From: Streptomyces katrae
Lineage (GTDB): Bacteria > Actinomycetota > Actinomycetes > Streptomycetales > Streptomycetaceae
Reading direction: 5' to 3'
DNA: 64,000 nt
Assembly (NCBI RefSeq): GCF_002028425.1
Contig: NZ_CP020042.1
Span: forward strand, 4,625,560-4,689,559
Program-made: the position numbers and the translations under genes
Notes under the pieces: generated by a model
Told to the model about the DNA's origin: nothing
The model's input: the letters and a program-made list of their open reading frames with translations, nothing else
Databases searched by the model: none
Shown: in pieces, positions 1 to 13,012 of the stretch
Numbering within the stretch: the stretch's first letter is position 1
Layout: each line of letters starts with the position of its first letter

Positions 1-1
1 G

Positions 2-1921
2 ACCACCCTGGGCCGCGCGCTCTTCAACGAGCTGCTGCCCGAGGACTACCCGTTCGTCGACTACTCGGTGGGCAAGAAGCAGCTCTCCGAGATCGTCAAC
101 GACCTGGCGGAGCGCTACCCCAAGGTCATCGTGGCGGCGACGCTCGACAACCTGAAGGCGGCCGGCTTCCACTGGGCGACCCGTTCGGGCGTCACCGTGG
201 CCATCTCCGACGTCGTCGTGCCCGAGGCCAAGAAGGCCATCGTCGCGGGCTACGAGGCGATGGACGAGAAGGTCCAGAAGCAGTACGAGCGCGGTCTGAT
301 CACCAAGGACGAGCGCACGCAGGAGCTCATCGCGATCTGGACCAAGGCGACCAACGAGGTTGCCGAGGCGATGAACGCGAACTTCCCCAAGACCAACCCC
401 ATCTTCATGATGGTTGACTCGGGTGCCCGAGGAAACATGATGCAGATGAGGCAGATCGCCGGTATGCGTGGTCTGGTGTCGAACGCGAAGAACGAGACCA
501 TCCCGCGTCCGATCAAGGCCTCGTTCCGTGAGGGCCTGTCCGTGCTGGAGTACTTCATCTCCACCCACGGTGCCCGTAAGGGTCTCGCGGACACCGCCCT
601 GCGTACCGCCGACTCGGGTTACCTCACCCGTCGTCTGGTGGACGTCTCGCAGGACGTCATCATCCGCGAGGAGGACTGCGGCACCGAGCGCGGCCTCAAG
701 CTCAAGATCGGTGTCAAGGACGAGGCGGGTGTCCTCCGCAAGGCGGACGACGTCGAGACCTCCGTGTACGCCCGCATGCTGGCCGAGGACGTCGTCATCG
801 ACGGCAAGGTCATCGCGCCGGCGAACGTGGACCTCGGTGACGTGCTCATCGACGCCCTCATCGCGAACGGCGTCGAGGAGGTCAAGACCCGCTCGGTCCT
901 GACCTGTGAGTCCGCCGTCGGCACCTGTGCCTTCTGCTACGGCCGCTCGCTGGCCACCGGCAAGCTGGTCGACATCGGTGAGGCGGTCGGCATCATCGCC
1001 GCCCAGTCCATCGGTGAGCCCGGTACCCAGCTGACGATGCGTACCTTCCACACCGGTGGTGTGGCCGGTGACGACATCACGCAGGGTCTGCCGCGTGTCG
1101 TCGAGCTCTTCGAGGCCCGTACCCCGAAGGGTGTCGCCCCGATCTCCGAGGCCGCCGGCCGCGTGCGGATCGAGGAGACCGAGAAGACGAAGAAGATCGT
1201 CATCACGCCCGACGACGGCAGCGAGGAGACGGCGTTCCCGATCTCCAAGCGCGCCAAGGTCATCGTGCACGAGGGCGACCACGTCGAGGTGGGCCAGAAG
1301 CTCACCATGGGTGCCACCAACCCGCACGACGTGCTGCGCATCCTCGGCCAGCGTGCCGTCCAGGTCCACCTGGTCGGCGAAGTCCAGAAGGTCTACAACT
1401 CGCAGGGCGTGTCGATCCACGACAAGCACATCGAGATCATCATCCGGCAGATGCTCCGCCGCGTGACGATCATCGAGTCCGGCGACGCGGAGCTCCTCCC
1501 GGGCGAGCTCGTCGAGCGCTCCCGCTTCGAGACCGAGAACCGTCGTGTGGTCACCGAGGGCGGTCACCCCGCCTCCGGCCGTCCGCAGCTGATGGGTATC
1601 ACCAAGGCCTCGCTGGCGACGGAGTCCTGGCTGTCGGCCGCCTCCTTCCAGGAGACGACCCGAGTCCTGACGGACGCGGCGATCAACGCCAAGTCCGACA
1701 GCCTCATCGGCCTCAAGGAGAACGTCATCATCGGTAAGCTCATCCCGGCCGGTACGGGCCTGTCCCGCTACCGCAACATCCGGGTCGAGCCGACCGAGGA
1801 AGCCAAGGCCGCGATGTACTCGGCCGTCGGCTACGACGACATCGACTACTCCCCCTTCGGCACCGGCTCCGGCCAGGCTGTCCCGCTGGAGGACTACGAC
1901 TACGGCCCGTACAACGGCTAG
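2..1921 (+). CDS. rpoC: RNA polymerase beta' subunit, C-terminal part
   Basis: This is the 3' half of the catalytic beta' subunit; the frame is open from the first base, so the start lies upstream of the window. About 640 residues of a protein usually near 1300 are present. Visible landmarks are the bridge helix ([18 protein letters not shown], about nt 419-473), the cysteines of the second zinc site (DCG near nt 677, then [11 protein letters not shown] near nt 904) and the trigger loop ([13 protein letters not shown], about nt 1031-1069). The C terminus is an acidic, tyrosine-rich tail. A 13-bp terminator hairpin follows the stop codon, so the rpoBC transcript probably ends here and does not run into the str operon. 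Confidence 0.98.
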   Translation, partial: TTLGRALFNELLPEDYPFVDYSVGKKQLSEIVNDLAERYPKVIVAATLDNLKAAGFHWATRSGVTVAISDVVVPEAKKAIVAGYEAMDEKVQKQYERGLITKDERTQELIAIWTKATNEVAEAMNANFPKTNPIFMMVDSGARGNMMQMRQIAGMRGLVSNAKNETIPRPIKASFREGLSVLEYFISTHGARKGLADTALRTADSGYLTRRLVDVSQDVIIREEDCGTERGLKLKIGVKDEAGVLRKADDVETSVYARMLAEDVVIDGKVIAPANVDLGDVLIDALIANGVEEVKTRSVLTCESAVGTCAFCYGRSLATGKLVDIGEAVGIIAAQSIGEPGTQLTMRTFHTGGVAGDDITQGLPRVVELFEARTPKGVAPISEAAGRVRIEETEKTKKIVITPDDGSEETAFPISKRAKVIVHEGDHVEVGQKLTMGATNPHDVLRILGQRAVQVHLVGEVQKVYNSQGVSIHDKHIEIIIRQMLRRVTIIESGDAELLPGELVERSRFETENRRVVTEGGHPASGRPQLMGITKASLATESWLSAASFQETTRVLTDAAINAKSDSLIGLKENVIIGKLIPAGTGLSRYRNIRVEPTEEAKAAMYSAVGYDDIDYSPFGTGSGQAVPLEDYDYGPYNG

Positions 1922-1934
1922 CAGCTCGTATGAG

Positions 1935-1974
1935 GAAGCCCCCCACCGCTCCGAGAGGAGAGGTGGGGGGCTTC
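1935..1974. terminator. Terminator hairpin shared by rpoC and the convergent gene
   Basis: A perfect 13-bp inverted repeat pairs GAAGCCCCCCACC (1935-1947) with GGTGGGGGGCTTC (1962-1974) around a 14-nt loop. There is no real T tract, which is usual for Streptomyces terminators. It sits between the stop codons of rpoC (+) and the YfhO-like gene (-), so it can serve both. Confidence 0.85.
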
Positions 1975-2022
1975 TTCGTGTCCGGGGACTTCCCCGTGTC
2001 CCGGGGGCGGCCCCGGCTCCCG

Positions 2023-4494
2023 TCAGACGCGTTCGCGGCGGCGGCGGAGGTGGGTTGCCGTGGTGGCCGAGGTCAGGGTCAGGAGGGCCAGGGCGGCGGC
2101 TGCGAGGCCTGGGGTGAGGCCCTTGGGGGTGTAGGTGCAGGAGAGGTGGCGGGTGCCCGGGGTGAGGGGGACCGCCAGGAGGCCGTGGAAGTTCGTCGTG
2201 GGGGCCGAGCACTGCCAGCCGGGGATGTCCGTCATCGCGAAGACGGCCGTGCCGGTGGCGGTCGGCGGGAGGGTGGCCTCGATGGAGTGGCCGCCGACGT
2301 GGACCTCGGTGGCGCCCGTGGTGGTGAGCCGGCCGACCGCGGTGGCCAGGGCCGCGCGGTCGAGGCAGCCGATGGGGTTCGGGCCGGCCGTGGCGTTCTC
2401 GGTGCGGGTTTCGGCCGTCGCCGTGACCGTGCCGGACGCGGGGACCGGGCCCAGGGGGAGGACCCCGGTCATGCGGTCCTCCAGGGGCAGGGAGCGGCCG
2501 CCGGTGCGGAGGGTGCCGTAGAGCGCGGGGGAGTACCAGTAGGCCTCGGAGCCCGGCGTGCAGGTGGCCGTGTAGGTCTGGGAGGCGGGGGTGCCGGTGC
2601 GGGTGGCGGCGGGGACCTCGTAGACCGTCGCGCCCAGGACCGTCTCCTGGCGGGCGTAGACGCTGGCCGGGGGGTTGGGGGAGGTGTACGGGGCGGGGCG
2701 GACCGTGACCAGGGGAGGGGCCGGCTGCTTCGTCGACGTCCAGGTGCCGGGAGCCGTGCCCGGGCGGACCCGGGCGCCGATGGAGAAGATCGCGTCGAGG
2801 ACCGGGTTGTCGGCGCCGAAGAAGGTGCGGCCGTCGTTCTTGTAGCCGTAGCCCAGGGGCTCCAGGGCCTGGTACGTGGCCTGCGGGAGGTAGCTGCTGT
2901 AGTACTGCGGGCCCTCCGCCCGCAGGGCCAGGGCGTCGTTGTACGAGGTCTGCGGCGCGCCCGAATCCGTCCGGTAGGCGGGCCAGCCGTCCACCTCGCG
3001 GACCGCCTCGTAGTGGTTCGTGATCGAGCGGCTGGAGGTGGCGGCGGGGGCCGCCCAGCGTTCGCGGGAGCGGCGGGCGTCCGCGTTCGCCGCCGCGACC
3101 GTGGACTCGGCGAGGACGACCCCGATCATGAGGACGGCCGCGAGGGGGAGGAGGGCGCGGTGCCGTCCCGAGAGGGACAGGAGCGTCAGGGCCAGGAGGG
3201 AGACGGCGCCGCCGGCCAGGACCGCAGGCCAGGTCCAGCCGCCGAAGTCGTTGGTGTGGCGCAGCACGAACGTGGCCACGACCAGCAGGCCGGCCGCCAG
3301 GGCGAGGTGCAGCGGGCGCGGACGGTTGGACAGGGCCAGCCAGGCCAGGACCACGACCATCCCGCTGAACACGAACGTCTCGCGGTAGGGGTTGCCGTTC
3401 GGGACCGCCAGGCCGTGCCACACGTACTGGGTCGGGGGGAACTGGAAGGAGACCAGGACCAGCAGCGTGGCCGCTGCCCAGACCAGGCGGGTACGGCCGG
3501 CGATGCGGGTGTTGAGGAGGAAGGCGCCCGCCAGGATCAGGCCCAGCGAGGCCACGTACAGCCGAGGCCGGCCGCCCCACAGGTGGGTGGCCGGGAGCAT
3601 GCCGGCCAGGAAGACGTCGATGCGCACCGGGTCGAAGGCCGCGGCCTTCGTGGGCTGCGAGGCGCCGCTGGACAGGAACGACGGCAGGAGGAGCGGGAGG
3701 GTGAGGAGGATGCCGGCCGCGGCGGCGGTGGCCGCGCGCCACAGGGCCCGCAGGCGCTGCGCCCCCGTCATCTCCAGGGTCAGCAGACGGACGCCCAGCA
3801 GCACGCAGGCGGCCATCGTGGCCATCATCGCCGTGTAGAAGTTCCCGTACCAGGCGAGTGCGACCAGGAGGGCGGCGCCCGGCCAGCGCCGGCCTTCCAG
3901 GCACCATTCGACGGCGATGCCGAGCAGGGGGAGGGCGACCAGGCCCCACAGCCACATCGGGATGTACGAGGCGTCGCTGAGCGCCCACCCGCACAGCCCG
4001 TAGCAGGCGCCGAGCACCCCGCGCTGCCACCACGGCCCGGCCTGGAGCCTGCCGAGGTAGACGGTCATCAGCGCGGCGGCCGCGCCCATCGTCACCGGGG
4101 TGATCAGGAAGACGGCCAGGTCGACGTGGGCCCGCGGGACGAGGACGGCGAGCCAGGAGAACGGATTGCCGAGGTAGGTGTAGTAGTCGGACAGGAACTG
4201 CTGTCCGAAGCCGCCGCGCCAGCTGAAGAGCACGTCGCCGGCGGCCTGCCCGTGGACGAGGTCCCACAAGGCGCGGTGGAAGGGAACGTACTGGTTGGCC
4301 TGGTCGTTGATGGCCCGGCCGGTGCCGCCGAAGGGGAAGCTGCCGCGGGCCGCCCAGGCCGCGCAGAAGGCGCCCGAGGTGACGAGGAACGCCAGCAGGG
4401 GCCCGTACAGGCGGGAGAGGGCGGTGCGCCGCCGAAGCGCGGGGCCGGGGGGCGGGGCTGCGCCCGTCGTCGGCTCCGAGGTGACCGTCCCCAA
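2023..4494 (-). CDS. YfhO-family polytopic membrane protein
   Basis: A large membrane protein of about 823 residues. Many hydrophobic segments occupy the first two thirds, beginning near LLAFLVTSGAFCAAWAARG. The early motif INDQANQYVPFH and the following SWRGGFGQQ and YLGNPFSW are characteristic of YfhO/GT-C-like proteins (Bacillus YfhO is linked to lipoteichoic acid glycosylation; the role here is unknown). A large extracytoplasmic beta-rich region precedes a last helix and a basic tail (HLRRRRERV). I place the start at the TTG at 4494, which has AGGAG seven nt upstream; the frame is open back to a GTG at 4572 that lacks a ribosome site. The gene lies antisense between rpoC and rpsL. Confidence 0.8.
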   Translation of the reverse strand: MGTVTSEPTTGAAPPPGPALRRRTALSRLYGPLLAFLVTSGAFCAAWAARGSFPFGGTGRAINDQANQYVPFHRALWDLVHGQAAGDVLFSWRGGFGQQFLSDYYTYLGNPFSWLAVLVPRAHVDLAVFLITPVTMGAAAALMTVYLGRLQAGPWWQRGVLGACYGLCGWALSDASYIPMWLWGLVALPLLGIAVEWCLEGRRWPGAALLVALAWYGNFYTAMMATMAACVLLGVRLLTLEMTGAQRLRALWRAATAAAAGILLTLPLLLPSFLSSGASQPTKAAAFDPVRIDVFLAGMLPATHLWGGRPRLYVASLGLILAGAFLLNTRIAGRTRLVWAAATLLVLVSFQFPPTQYVWHGLAVPNGNPYRETFVFSGMVVVLAWLALSNRPRPLHLALAAGLLVVATFVLRHTNDFGGWTWPAVLAGGAVSLLALTLLSLSGRHRALLPLAAVLMIGVVLAESTVAAANADARRSRERWAAPAATSSRSITNHYEAVREVDGWPAYRTDSGAPQTSYNDALALRAEGPQYYSSYLPQATYQALEPLGYGYKNDGRTFFGADNPVLDAIFSIGARVRPGTAPGTWTSTKQPAPPLVTVRPAPYTSPNPPASVYARQETVLGATVYEVPAATRTGTPASQTYTATCTPGSEAYWYSPALYGTLRTGGRSLPLEDRMTGVLPLGPVPASGTVTATAETRTENATAGPNPIGCLDRAALATAVGRLTTTGATEVHVGGHSIEATLPPTATGTAVFAMTDIPGWQCSAPTTNFHGLLAVPLTPGTRHLSCTYTPKGLTPGLAAAALALLTLTSATTATHLRRRRERV

Positions 4495-4673
4495 TGTCCT
4501 GCTCCTGGCGCTCGTACGTTTTGAACTGACTCGCTGGGATTCGCTGGCAGTGTAGTTCGCCCGCACTACCACGCCCGTGTGACCTCCGCGCGGCCGACCC
4601 GGCTCGAAGGGCCCGCGCCCAAGGGGCGCCTGAGCTGCGGGGCCGTGCGGGCGGTGGCGGCGCGGCCTATGTT

Positions 4674-4702
4674 TTGACCGGAGTGGATGCGGTGGGTACG
4701 CT
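4674..4702 (+). promoter_or_regulatory. Candidate rpsL (str operon) promoter
   Basis: TTGACC (4674-4679) and TACGCT (4697-4702) are separated by 17 bp, a good match to the HrdB-type housekeeping promoter. Transcription would start near 4709, giving a leader of about 186 nt before rpsL. Confidence 0.7.
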
Positions 4703-4708
4703 CAGACC

Positions 4709-4894
4709 TTGTGCCTGGGGTGTGCCTGGGCTCCTGTGCGTGTCCATCAACCGCACGGCGAGCCGCATCGGCCACCGAGATTCATGTGTCTCCGCGCTTG
4801 CGCGGGGGTCCGCCGGATCCGACACACCCGACCGCGTGGGTCGGGAAAGTTCCAGGTTAGCTTCACTACACGGCACACAGAAACCGGAGAAGTA
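4709..4894 (+). promoter_or_regulatory. rpsL leader; upstream gap 4495-4894
   Basis: The 400-bp gap between the YfhO-like start and rpsL holds the str promoter and this leader. The leader carries a hairpin motif (4820-4845) that recurs in the rpsJ leader, and GGAGA just before the GTG of rpsL. The part upstream of 4674 is GC-rich and shows nothing definite apart from AGGAG for the divergent gene. Confidence 0.5.
4820..4845 (+). promoter_or_regulatory. Leader hairpin motif, copy 1 (rpsL)
   Basis: CGACACA is followed by a perfect 7-bp hairpin, CCCGACC-GCGTG-GGTCGGG, ending 49 nt before the rpsL start. The 25-nt block from 4820 is identical at 24 positions to 10923-10947 in the rpsJ leader. The duplication across two independent leaders suggests a shared binding or folding element; its ligand is unknown. 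Confidence 0.6.
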
Positions 4895-5266
4895 GTGCCT
4901 ACGATCCAGCAGCTGGTCCGGAAGGGCCGGCAGGACAAGGTCGAGAAGACGAAGACCCCCGCGCTCGAGGCTTCGCCTCAGCGTCGTGGTGTCTGCACGC
5001 GTGTGTTCACGACCACCCCGAAGAAGCCGAACTCGGCGCTCCGCAAGGTCGCGCGTGTGCGTCTGACCTCCGGCATCGAGGTCACCGCTTACATTCCGGG
5101 TGAGGGACACAACCTGCAGGAGCACTCGATCGTGCTCGTGCGTGGTGGCCGTGTGAAGGACCTGCCGGGTGTTCGTTACAAGATCATCCGCGGTGCGCTT
5201 GACACCCAGGCTGTCAAGAACCGCAAGCAGGCCCGCAGCCGCTACGGCGCCAAGAAGGAGAAGTAA
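4895..5266 (+). CDS. rpsL: 30S ribosomal protein S12
   Basis: S12, 123 residues, is the decoding-centre protein of the small subunit. The GTG start at 4895 has GGAGA a few bases upstream and gives the standard N terminus [11 protein letters not shown]. The streptomycin-region motifs [14 protein letters not shown] and [11 protein letters not shown] carry the wild-type lysines and proline, so no resistance substitution is visible. It is the first gene of the str operon, and rpsG begins two nt after its stop codon. Confidence 0.98.
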   Translation: MPTIQQLVRKGRQDKVEKTKTPALEASPQRRGVCTRVFTTTPKKPNSALRKVARVRLTSGIEVTAYIPGEGHNLQEHSIVLVRGGRVKDLPGVRYKIIRGALDTQAVKNRKQARSRYGAKKEK

Positions 5267-5268
5267 GA

Positions 5269-5739
5269 ATGCCTCGTAAGGGCCCCGCCCCGAAGCGCCC
5301 GGTCATCATCGACCCGGTCTACGCCTCTCCTCTGGTGACCTCGCTCATCAACAAGATCCTCCTGAACGGCAAGCGCTCCACCGCCGAGCGCATCGTTTAC
5401 GGCGCCATGGAAGGCCTCCGCGAGAAGACCGGCAACGACCCGGTCATCACGCTGAAGCGCGCGCTGGAGAACGTCAAGCCGTCCCTCGAGGTCAAGTCCC
5501 GCCGTGTCGGTGGCGCGACCTACCAGGTTCCCGTCGAGGTCAAGCCGGGTCGTCAGTCGACCCTGGCCCTCCGCTGGCTCGTGGGTTACTCCCGCGCCCG
5601 CCGCGAGAAGACCATGACCGAGCGCCTGATGAACGAGCTTCTCGACGCCTCGAACGGCCTCGGTGCGGCCGTCAAGAAGCGCGAGGACACGCACAAGATG
5701 GCCGAGTCCAACAAGGCCTTCGCGCACTACCGCTGGTAG
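5269..5739 (+). CDS. rpsG: 30S ribosomal protein S7
   Basis: S7, 156 residues, nucleates assembly of the 30S head and contacts E-site tRNA. The family signature is clear at the start ([10 protein letters not shown], then [17 protein letters not shown]) and at the end ([16 protein letters not shown]). Length is standard. It starts 2 nt after rpsL with its ribosome site (GGAG) inside the end of rpsL, so the two are probably translationally coupled. fusA follows after 39 nt. Confidence 0.98.
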   Translation: MPRKGPAPKRPVIIDPVYASPLVTSLINKILLNGKRSTAERIVYGAMEGLREKTGNDPVITLKRALENVKPSLEVKSRRVGGATYQVPVEVKPGRQSTLALRWLVGYSRARREKTMTERLMNELLDASNGLGAAVKKREDTHKMAESNKAFAHYRW

Positions 5740-5778
5740 TCGCAACCCACATCGAGACCGAGAGAAGACTGAAGCCTT

Positions 5779-7911
<2,133 letters not shown>

Positions 7912-7952
7912 CTCTTCCGAGTACACGCTTTAGGCTTGCCACCGGAGCCTCT

Positions 7953-7983
7953 GGGGCAACAGGAGCAACCCTCCCGTTGCCCC
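7953..7983 (+). other. Hairpin in the fusA-tuf spacer
   Basis: GGGGCAAC (7953-7960) pairs perfectly with GTTGCCCC (7976-7983) around a 15-nt loop, 80 nt before the tuf start. There is no T tract. A TAGGCT hexamer (7931-7936) just upstream could be the -10 of an internal tuf promoter, but no good -35 is seen. An attenuator, processing or stability element is possible. Confidence 0.45.
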
Positions 7984-8063
7984 GGGGGAACCGGCTATCC
8001 AGCAAAGATCACCTGGCGCCGACGATCATCAAGGCGTACAGAACCACTCTCAGGAGGACCCCC

Positions 8064-9257
<1,194 letters not shown>

Positions 9258-9304
9258 TTCGTGTTCTGACCTGGTAGCTCGCACCAGCGGGCACCATGTT
9301 TGAC

Positions 9305-9352
9305 GGAAGGGCCCCTTCCCCACCGCTCCGGCGGCGGGGGAGGGGCCCTTCC
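9305..9352 (+). terminator. Terminator after tuf
   Basis: GGAAGGGCCCCTTCCCC pairs with the arm ending GGGGAGGGGCCCTTCC, with one bulged base, around a GC-rich loop. It lies 47 nt after the tuf stop and should end the str operon transcript. Confidence 0.85.
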
Positions 9353-9384
9353 ACATAAGTCGGCAATGTTCAGGGGTGGGGAGC

Positions 9385-10572
9385 ATGGAGCAGCAGGACG
9401 GCGGGCGGCCGCAGATATCCGACGAGGAGTGGGCCCGCTTCAGCGAGCAGGTCGCGCGGGAGAGCGCCGCCGCGCCGAAGGAGCCCTCGGCGCGGGCCCG
9501 GATGGTCACCGAGCGGCTGCGGCGCGAGGAGGAGGAACGGGCGCGGGCGGGGCGCCGCCGGTTCGGCCGGGCGCCGAAGCCGGGGGCGGGGGATCCGCCC
9601 GGCTGGCGCACGGGGCCCGCCTGGCAGGAGAGGGAGGGCCGCGGGCGGGGCAAGCGGCGGCTCAAGGCCGCGGCGGCGATCGTCGGCATCGCGGGGCTGG
9701 CCCTGGTGGCGCTGCGGCCGGAGCTGGTCATCGACAAGCTGACGGGCAGGGCGGAGGCCCGCCAGGAAGCACGGGACGCGGGTCCGCTGCCTGCGGAGAC
9801 CGGGCGCCCGACGGCGGCCCCGGGGGCGGTGCCCGCCGACCGCCCGACGCTGAAGGAGCCCTTCCGGGGCTCGCCGGCCGCGCAGTGGGCCGATGGCGCC
9901 GCCGGCATCGAGGTCCCCGAGGCGGCGGCCGTGGGCGGGATGGCGAAGGAGCGGGTCGCCGACGCGCTGGCGAAGACCAAGGCCCTGCTGATCGCGTCGA
10001 ACCTGGACCCCGCCACCCTGCGGGGCGAGCGGCCCCGGGCGGCGCTGGACCTGCTGGACCCCGGTCAGGGCGACGGGCGGCCCCTCATCGAGCGCGGGCT
10101 GTCCGCCCCCTCGGTCGACGCGGACCCGCTGTGGCTGTTCAGCCGGTTCGACCCGGCGGAGGTCAGGGTCGTCGGCGACGTGGTCAAGACACGCGGCCGG
10201 ATGAGCTTCGACAGCGGCCGCGACGGCGAGGTGAAGGTCCACGCCGACTACACCTTCGTCTACCCCGTGGTCCGGGCGAAGCCCGGTTCGGACGAGGTGG
10301 CCCGCACGGTGGTGCGGCGGACGCTGACCATGGCCCTCTACGACCCGCTCAAGGTGGTCGCGACCCCGGGCAAGCTCCAGGTAGTGGAGTGGCTGGAGAG
10401 CGCGGGCAACGACGACTGTCGGCGGGACGGCACCGGGTTCCTGCACCCGCGGTTCGACAGCGAGCGGGTGGCGGCGGGGACGGGCCCGTCCGGGCCGGTC
10501 GTCGACCCGTACGACCGGAGCGGGAACGTGGCCGACATGCCGAAGGAGTGCGCGACGGCCTCCCGGTCCTGA
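9385..10572 (+). CDS. Unrecognised single-pass membrane protein
   Basis: I do not recognise this 395-residue protein. Residues 1-95 are charged and look disordered (many Arg, Glu, Ala; [19 protein letters not shown]). One transmembrane segment follows ([17 protein letters not shown], about residues 96-112). The remainder is probably extracytoplasmic and ends in a compact region with two cysteines (NDDCRRDG and PKECATAS) that might form a disulfide. I chose the ATG at 9385, which has GGGG just upstream; a GTG three codons earlier is possible. It stands alone between the tuf terminator and the rpsJ promoter. Codon use is like its neighbours, so there is no sign of recent transfer. Confidence 0.75.
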   Translation: MEQQDGGRPQISDEEWARFSEQVARESAAAPKEPSARARMVTERLRREEEERARAGRRRFGRAPKPGAGDPPGWRTGPAWQEREGRGRGKRRLKAAAAIVGIAGLALVALRPELVIDKLTGRAEARQEARDAGPLPAETGRPTAAPGAVPADRPTLKEPFRGSPAAQWADGAAGIEVPEAAAVGGMAKERVADALAKTKALLIASNLDPATLRGERPRAALDLLDPGQGDGRPLIERGLSAPSVDADPLWLFSRFDPAEVRVVGDVVKTRGRMSFDSGRDGEVKVHADYTFVYPVVRAKPGSDEVARTVVRRTLTMALYDPLKVVATPGKLQVVEWLESAGNDDCRRDGTGFLHPRFDSERVAAGTGPSGPVVDPYDRSGNVADMPKECATASRS

Positions 10573-10599
10573 CCTGGGATCCCCGCCGCGTGCCGCGGT

Positions 10600-10627
10600 T
10601 TGACGTGATCGCTCGGCGGGGTATTCT
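10600..10627 (+). promoter_or_regulatory. Candidate S10 operon (rpsJ) promoter
   Basis: TTGACG (10600-10605) and TATTCT (10622-10627) are spaced by 16 bp. This is one of the best housekeeping-type promoters in the window and would start transcription near 10634, leaving a leader of about 390 nt. Confidence 0.75.
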
Positions 10628-10633
10628 CTTCGG

Positions 10634-11027
10634 CCCGATTGGCCAGGTACGTGTCTCGTATGGCAGACTACTCAAGTTGCTCGGCTGTGTGCCGATGCTG
10701 CGCGCCTCCCGCCGGGAGGACCGGAAGCGAGTCCCACAGTACTCGTCGTCCTTAATCTGCCTCTCGGGGCAGCAATGAGGGCGGACGTACGGGAATCTTC
10801 TGGGAAGTGTCAGCACGGTGTGCGCCAGGCACTCGGTGGGTGTTTCTCCCCCGATGCGCGGTCCAGGACCGCACCCCCTTGGATGAGGGAATTTCCGTAT
10901 GGGAATTTTTTCGGAGGGAGTGCGACACGCCCGACCGCGTGGGTCGGAGGAGAGGCCGCGGAACCCCGTTCCGCAGCCGACCGGGAGCCAGAGCGTTTCC
11001 ATACAGAGACAGGACTACGGAGTAGCC
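10634..11027 (+). promoter_or_regulatory. Long leader of the S10 operon
   Basis: The gap 10573-11027 contains no convincing gene. After the promoter it holds an unusually long leader that includes the hairpin motif shared with rpsL (10923-10947) and an AT-rich patch (GGAATTTTTTCGG, about 10899-10911). In E. coli the S10 leader is the L4 target; whether this leader does the same job cannot be read from sequence. Confidence 0.5.
10923..10947 (+). promoter_or_regulatory. Leader hairpin motif, copy 2 (rpsJ)
   Basis: CGACACG is followed by a hairpin CCGACC-GCGTG-GGTCGG. The block matches 4820-4844 in the rpsL leader at 24 of 25 positions, the one change being A to G before the stem. It ends 80 nt before the rpsJ start. 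Confidence 0.6.
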
Positions 11028-11336
11028 ATGGCGGGACAGAAGATCCGCATCCGGCTCAAGGCCTACGACCACGAGGTCATCGACTCCTCGGCGAAGAAGA
11101 TCGTCGAGACGGTGACCCGCACTGGTGCGTCGGTCGCGGGCCCGGTGCCGCTGCCCACTGAGAAGAACGTGTACTGCGTCATCAAGTCGCCGCACAAGTA
11201 CAAGGACTCGCGCGAGCACTTCGAGATGCGCACGCACAAGCGCCTGATCGACATCCTCGACCCGACGCCCAAGACCGTTGACTCGCTGATGCGCCTGGAC
11301 CTTCCGGCCGGCGTTGACATCGAGATCAAGCTCTGA
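11028..11336 (+). CDS. rpsJ: 30S ribosomal protein S10
   Basis: S10, 102 residues, belongs to the 30S head and is also the NusE antitermination factor. The start [19 protein letters not shown] at 11028 and the family motifs [14 protein letters not shown] and [13 protein letters not shown] are unmistakable. The ATG at 11028 follows GGACTACGGAG at good spacing. It is the first gene of the long S10-spc run; rplC starts 14 nt after it. Confidence 0.98.
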   Translation: MAGQKIRIRLKAYDHEVIDSSAKKIVETVTRTGASVAGPVPLPTEKNVYCVIKSPHKYKDSREHFEMRTHKRLIDILDPTPKTVDSLMRLDLPAGVDIEIKL

Positions 11337-11350
11337 GAGGCGTCGAGAAG

Positions 11351-11995
11351 ATGGCTAAGCAGATCAAGGGCGTCCTGGGCGAGAAGCTCGGCATGACCCA
11401 GGTCTGGGACGAGAACAACCGTGTCGTCCCGGTGACCGTCGTCAAGGCCGGGCCCTGCGTCGTTACCCAGGTCCGTACCAATGACACCGACGGCTACGAG
11501 TCGGTCCAGATCGCCTTCGGCGAGATCGACCCGCGCAAGGTGAACAAGCCCCTCAAGGGCCACTTCGCCAAGGCCGACGTGACCCCGCGCCGCCACCTGG
11601 TGGAGCTCCGCACCTCCGACGCCAGCGAGTACACGCTCGGCCAGGAGATCACCGCTGCTGTGTTCGAGTCCGGCGTCAAGGTTGACGTCACGGGCAACAG
11701 CAAGGGCAAGGGCTTCGCCGGTGTCATGAAGCGCCACAACTTCCGGGGCCTCGGCGCCGGTCACGGTGTGCAGCGCAAGCACCGCTCCCCCGGTTCGATC
11801 GGTGGCTGCGCCACCCCTGGGCGTGTCTTCAAGGGCATGCGCATGGCCGGTCGCATGGGTAACGAGCGCGTCACCACCCAGAACCTGACCATCCACGCGG
11901 TTGACGCGGAGAAGGGTCTGCTCCTCATCAAGGGCGCGGTCCCCGGTCCGAACGGCGGCCTCGTCCTGGTCCGTACCGCGGCCAAGGGGGCTTGA
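11351..11995 (+). CDS. rplC: 50S ribosomal protein L3
   Basis: L3, 214 residues, is an early 23S rRNA assembly protein whose loop reaches the peptidyl-transferase centre. Motifs: [13 protein letters not shown] at the N terminus, then [15 protein letters not shown] and [16 protein letters not shown] in the central extension. Its ribosome site is weak, so coupling to rpsJ is likely. rplD starts 5 nt after its stop. Confidence 0.98.
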   Translation: MAKQIKGVLGEKLGMTQVWDENNRVVPVTVVKAGPCVVTQVRTNDTDGYESVQIAFGEIDPRKVNKPLKGHFAKADVTPRRHLVELRTSDASEYTLGQEITAAVFESGVKVDVTGNSKGKGFAGVMKRHNFRGLGAGHGVQRKHRSPGSIGGCATPGRVFKGMRMAGRMGNERVTTQNLTIHAVDAEKGLLLIKGAVPGPNGGLVLVRTAAKGA

Positions 11996-11999
11996 GGTA

Positions 12000-12650
12000 A
12001 TGAGCACCATTGACATCCTTTCGCCGGCAGGCGACAAGGCCGGTACCGTCGAGCTCCCCGCGGAGATCTTCGACGCGAAGACCAGCGTTCCGCTGATCCA
12101 CCAGGTCGTCGTCGCCCAGCTGGCTGCTGCCCGTCAGGGCACGCACAAGACCAAGACCCGTGGCGAAGTCCGTGGTGGTGGCAAGAAGCCGTACCGCCAG
12201 AAGGGCACCGGCCGCGCCCGTCAGGGTTCGACCCGCGCTCCGCAGTTCGCCGGCGGTGGCGTCGTCCACGGCCCCGTGCCGCGTGACTACTCGCAGCGCA
12301 CCCCGAAGAAGATGAAGGCCGCCGCCCTCCGCGGTGCCCTCTCGGACCGCGCGCGTCACTCCCGCATCCACGTCGTCACCGGCGTGGTCGAGGGTGCCGC
12401 CTCCACCAAGGCCGCGAAGACGCTGTTCGGCAAGATCTCGGAGCGCAAGAACCTGCTCCTGGTCGCCGAGCGCTCTGACGAGCTGGCGTGGCTGTCCGCC
12501 CGCAACCTGCCCCAGGTTCACATCCTGGAGCCGGGCCAGCTGAACACGTACGACGTGATCGTCTCTGACGACGTGGTCTTCACCCAGGCCGCGCTCGAGT
12601 CCTTCGTGTCTGGCCCCAAGGCCGATGAGACCGAAGGGAACGAGGCCTGA
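12000..12650 (+). CDS. rplD: 50S ribosomal protein L4
   Basis: L4, 216 residues, lines the exit tunnel. The ATG at 12000 with GAGG upstream gives the usual [12 protein letters not shown] start. The tunnel loop is present ([23 protein letters not shown] split over about residues 47-72), including the residues that contact macrolides in other bacteria. The C terminus is acidic ([10 protein letters not shown]). It overlaps rplW by one base (TGATG). Confidence 0.97.
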   Translation: MSTIDILSPAGDKAGTVELPAEIFDAKTSVPLIHQVVVAQLAAARQGTHKTKTRGEVRGGGKKPYRQKGTGRARQGSTRAPQFAGGGVVHGPVPRDYSQRTPKKMKAAALRGALSDRARHSRIHVVTGVVEGAASTKAAKTLFGKISERKNLLLVAERSDELAWLSARNLPQVHILEPGQLNTYDVIVSDDVVFTQAALESFVSGPKADETEGNEA

Positions 12651-12973
12651 TGTCTGAGGCGACCGTTACCAGCAAGACCTTCACCGACCCGCGCGACCTG
12701 CTGATCAAGCCGGTCGTCTCGGAGAAGAGCTACGCGCTGCTGGACGAGAACAAGTACACGTTCATCGTCGCGCCCGGCGCCAACAAGACCCAGATCAAGC
12801 AGGCCGTCGAGGCGGTCTTCTCGGTCAAGGTCACCGGGGTCAACACGATCAACCGTCAGGGTAAGCGCAAGCGCACCAAGACCGGTTTCGGCAAGCGCGC
12901 CAACACCAAGCGCGCCATCGTGACCCTTGCCGAGGGCAACCGTATCGACATCTTCGGCGGCCAGGCCTCCTAA
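12650..12973 (+). CDS. rplW: 50S ribosomal protein L23
   Basis: L23, 107 residues, sits at the tunnel exit and docks trigger factor, SRP and the translocon. Family motifs are [21 protein letters not shown] and [21 protein letters not shown] (given in part). Length is normal. The start codon overlaps the rplD stop, and rplB follows after 39 nt. Confidence 0.97.
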   Translation: MSEATVTSKTFTDPRDLLIKPVVSEKSYALLDENKYTFIVAPGANKTQIKQAVEAVFSVKVTGVNTINRQGKRKRTKTGFGKRANTKRAIVTLAEGNRIDIFGGQAS

Positions 12974-13012
12974 CGGAGGTCTAGTCGTCCGGAATCGGAC
13001 GAGGACTGAGAA

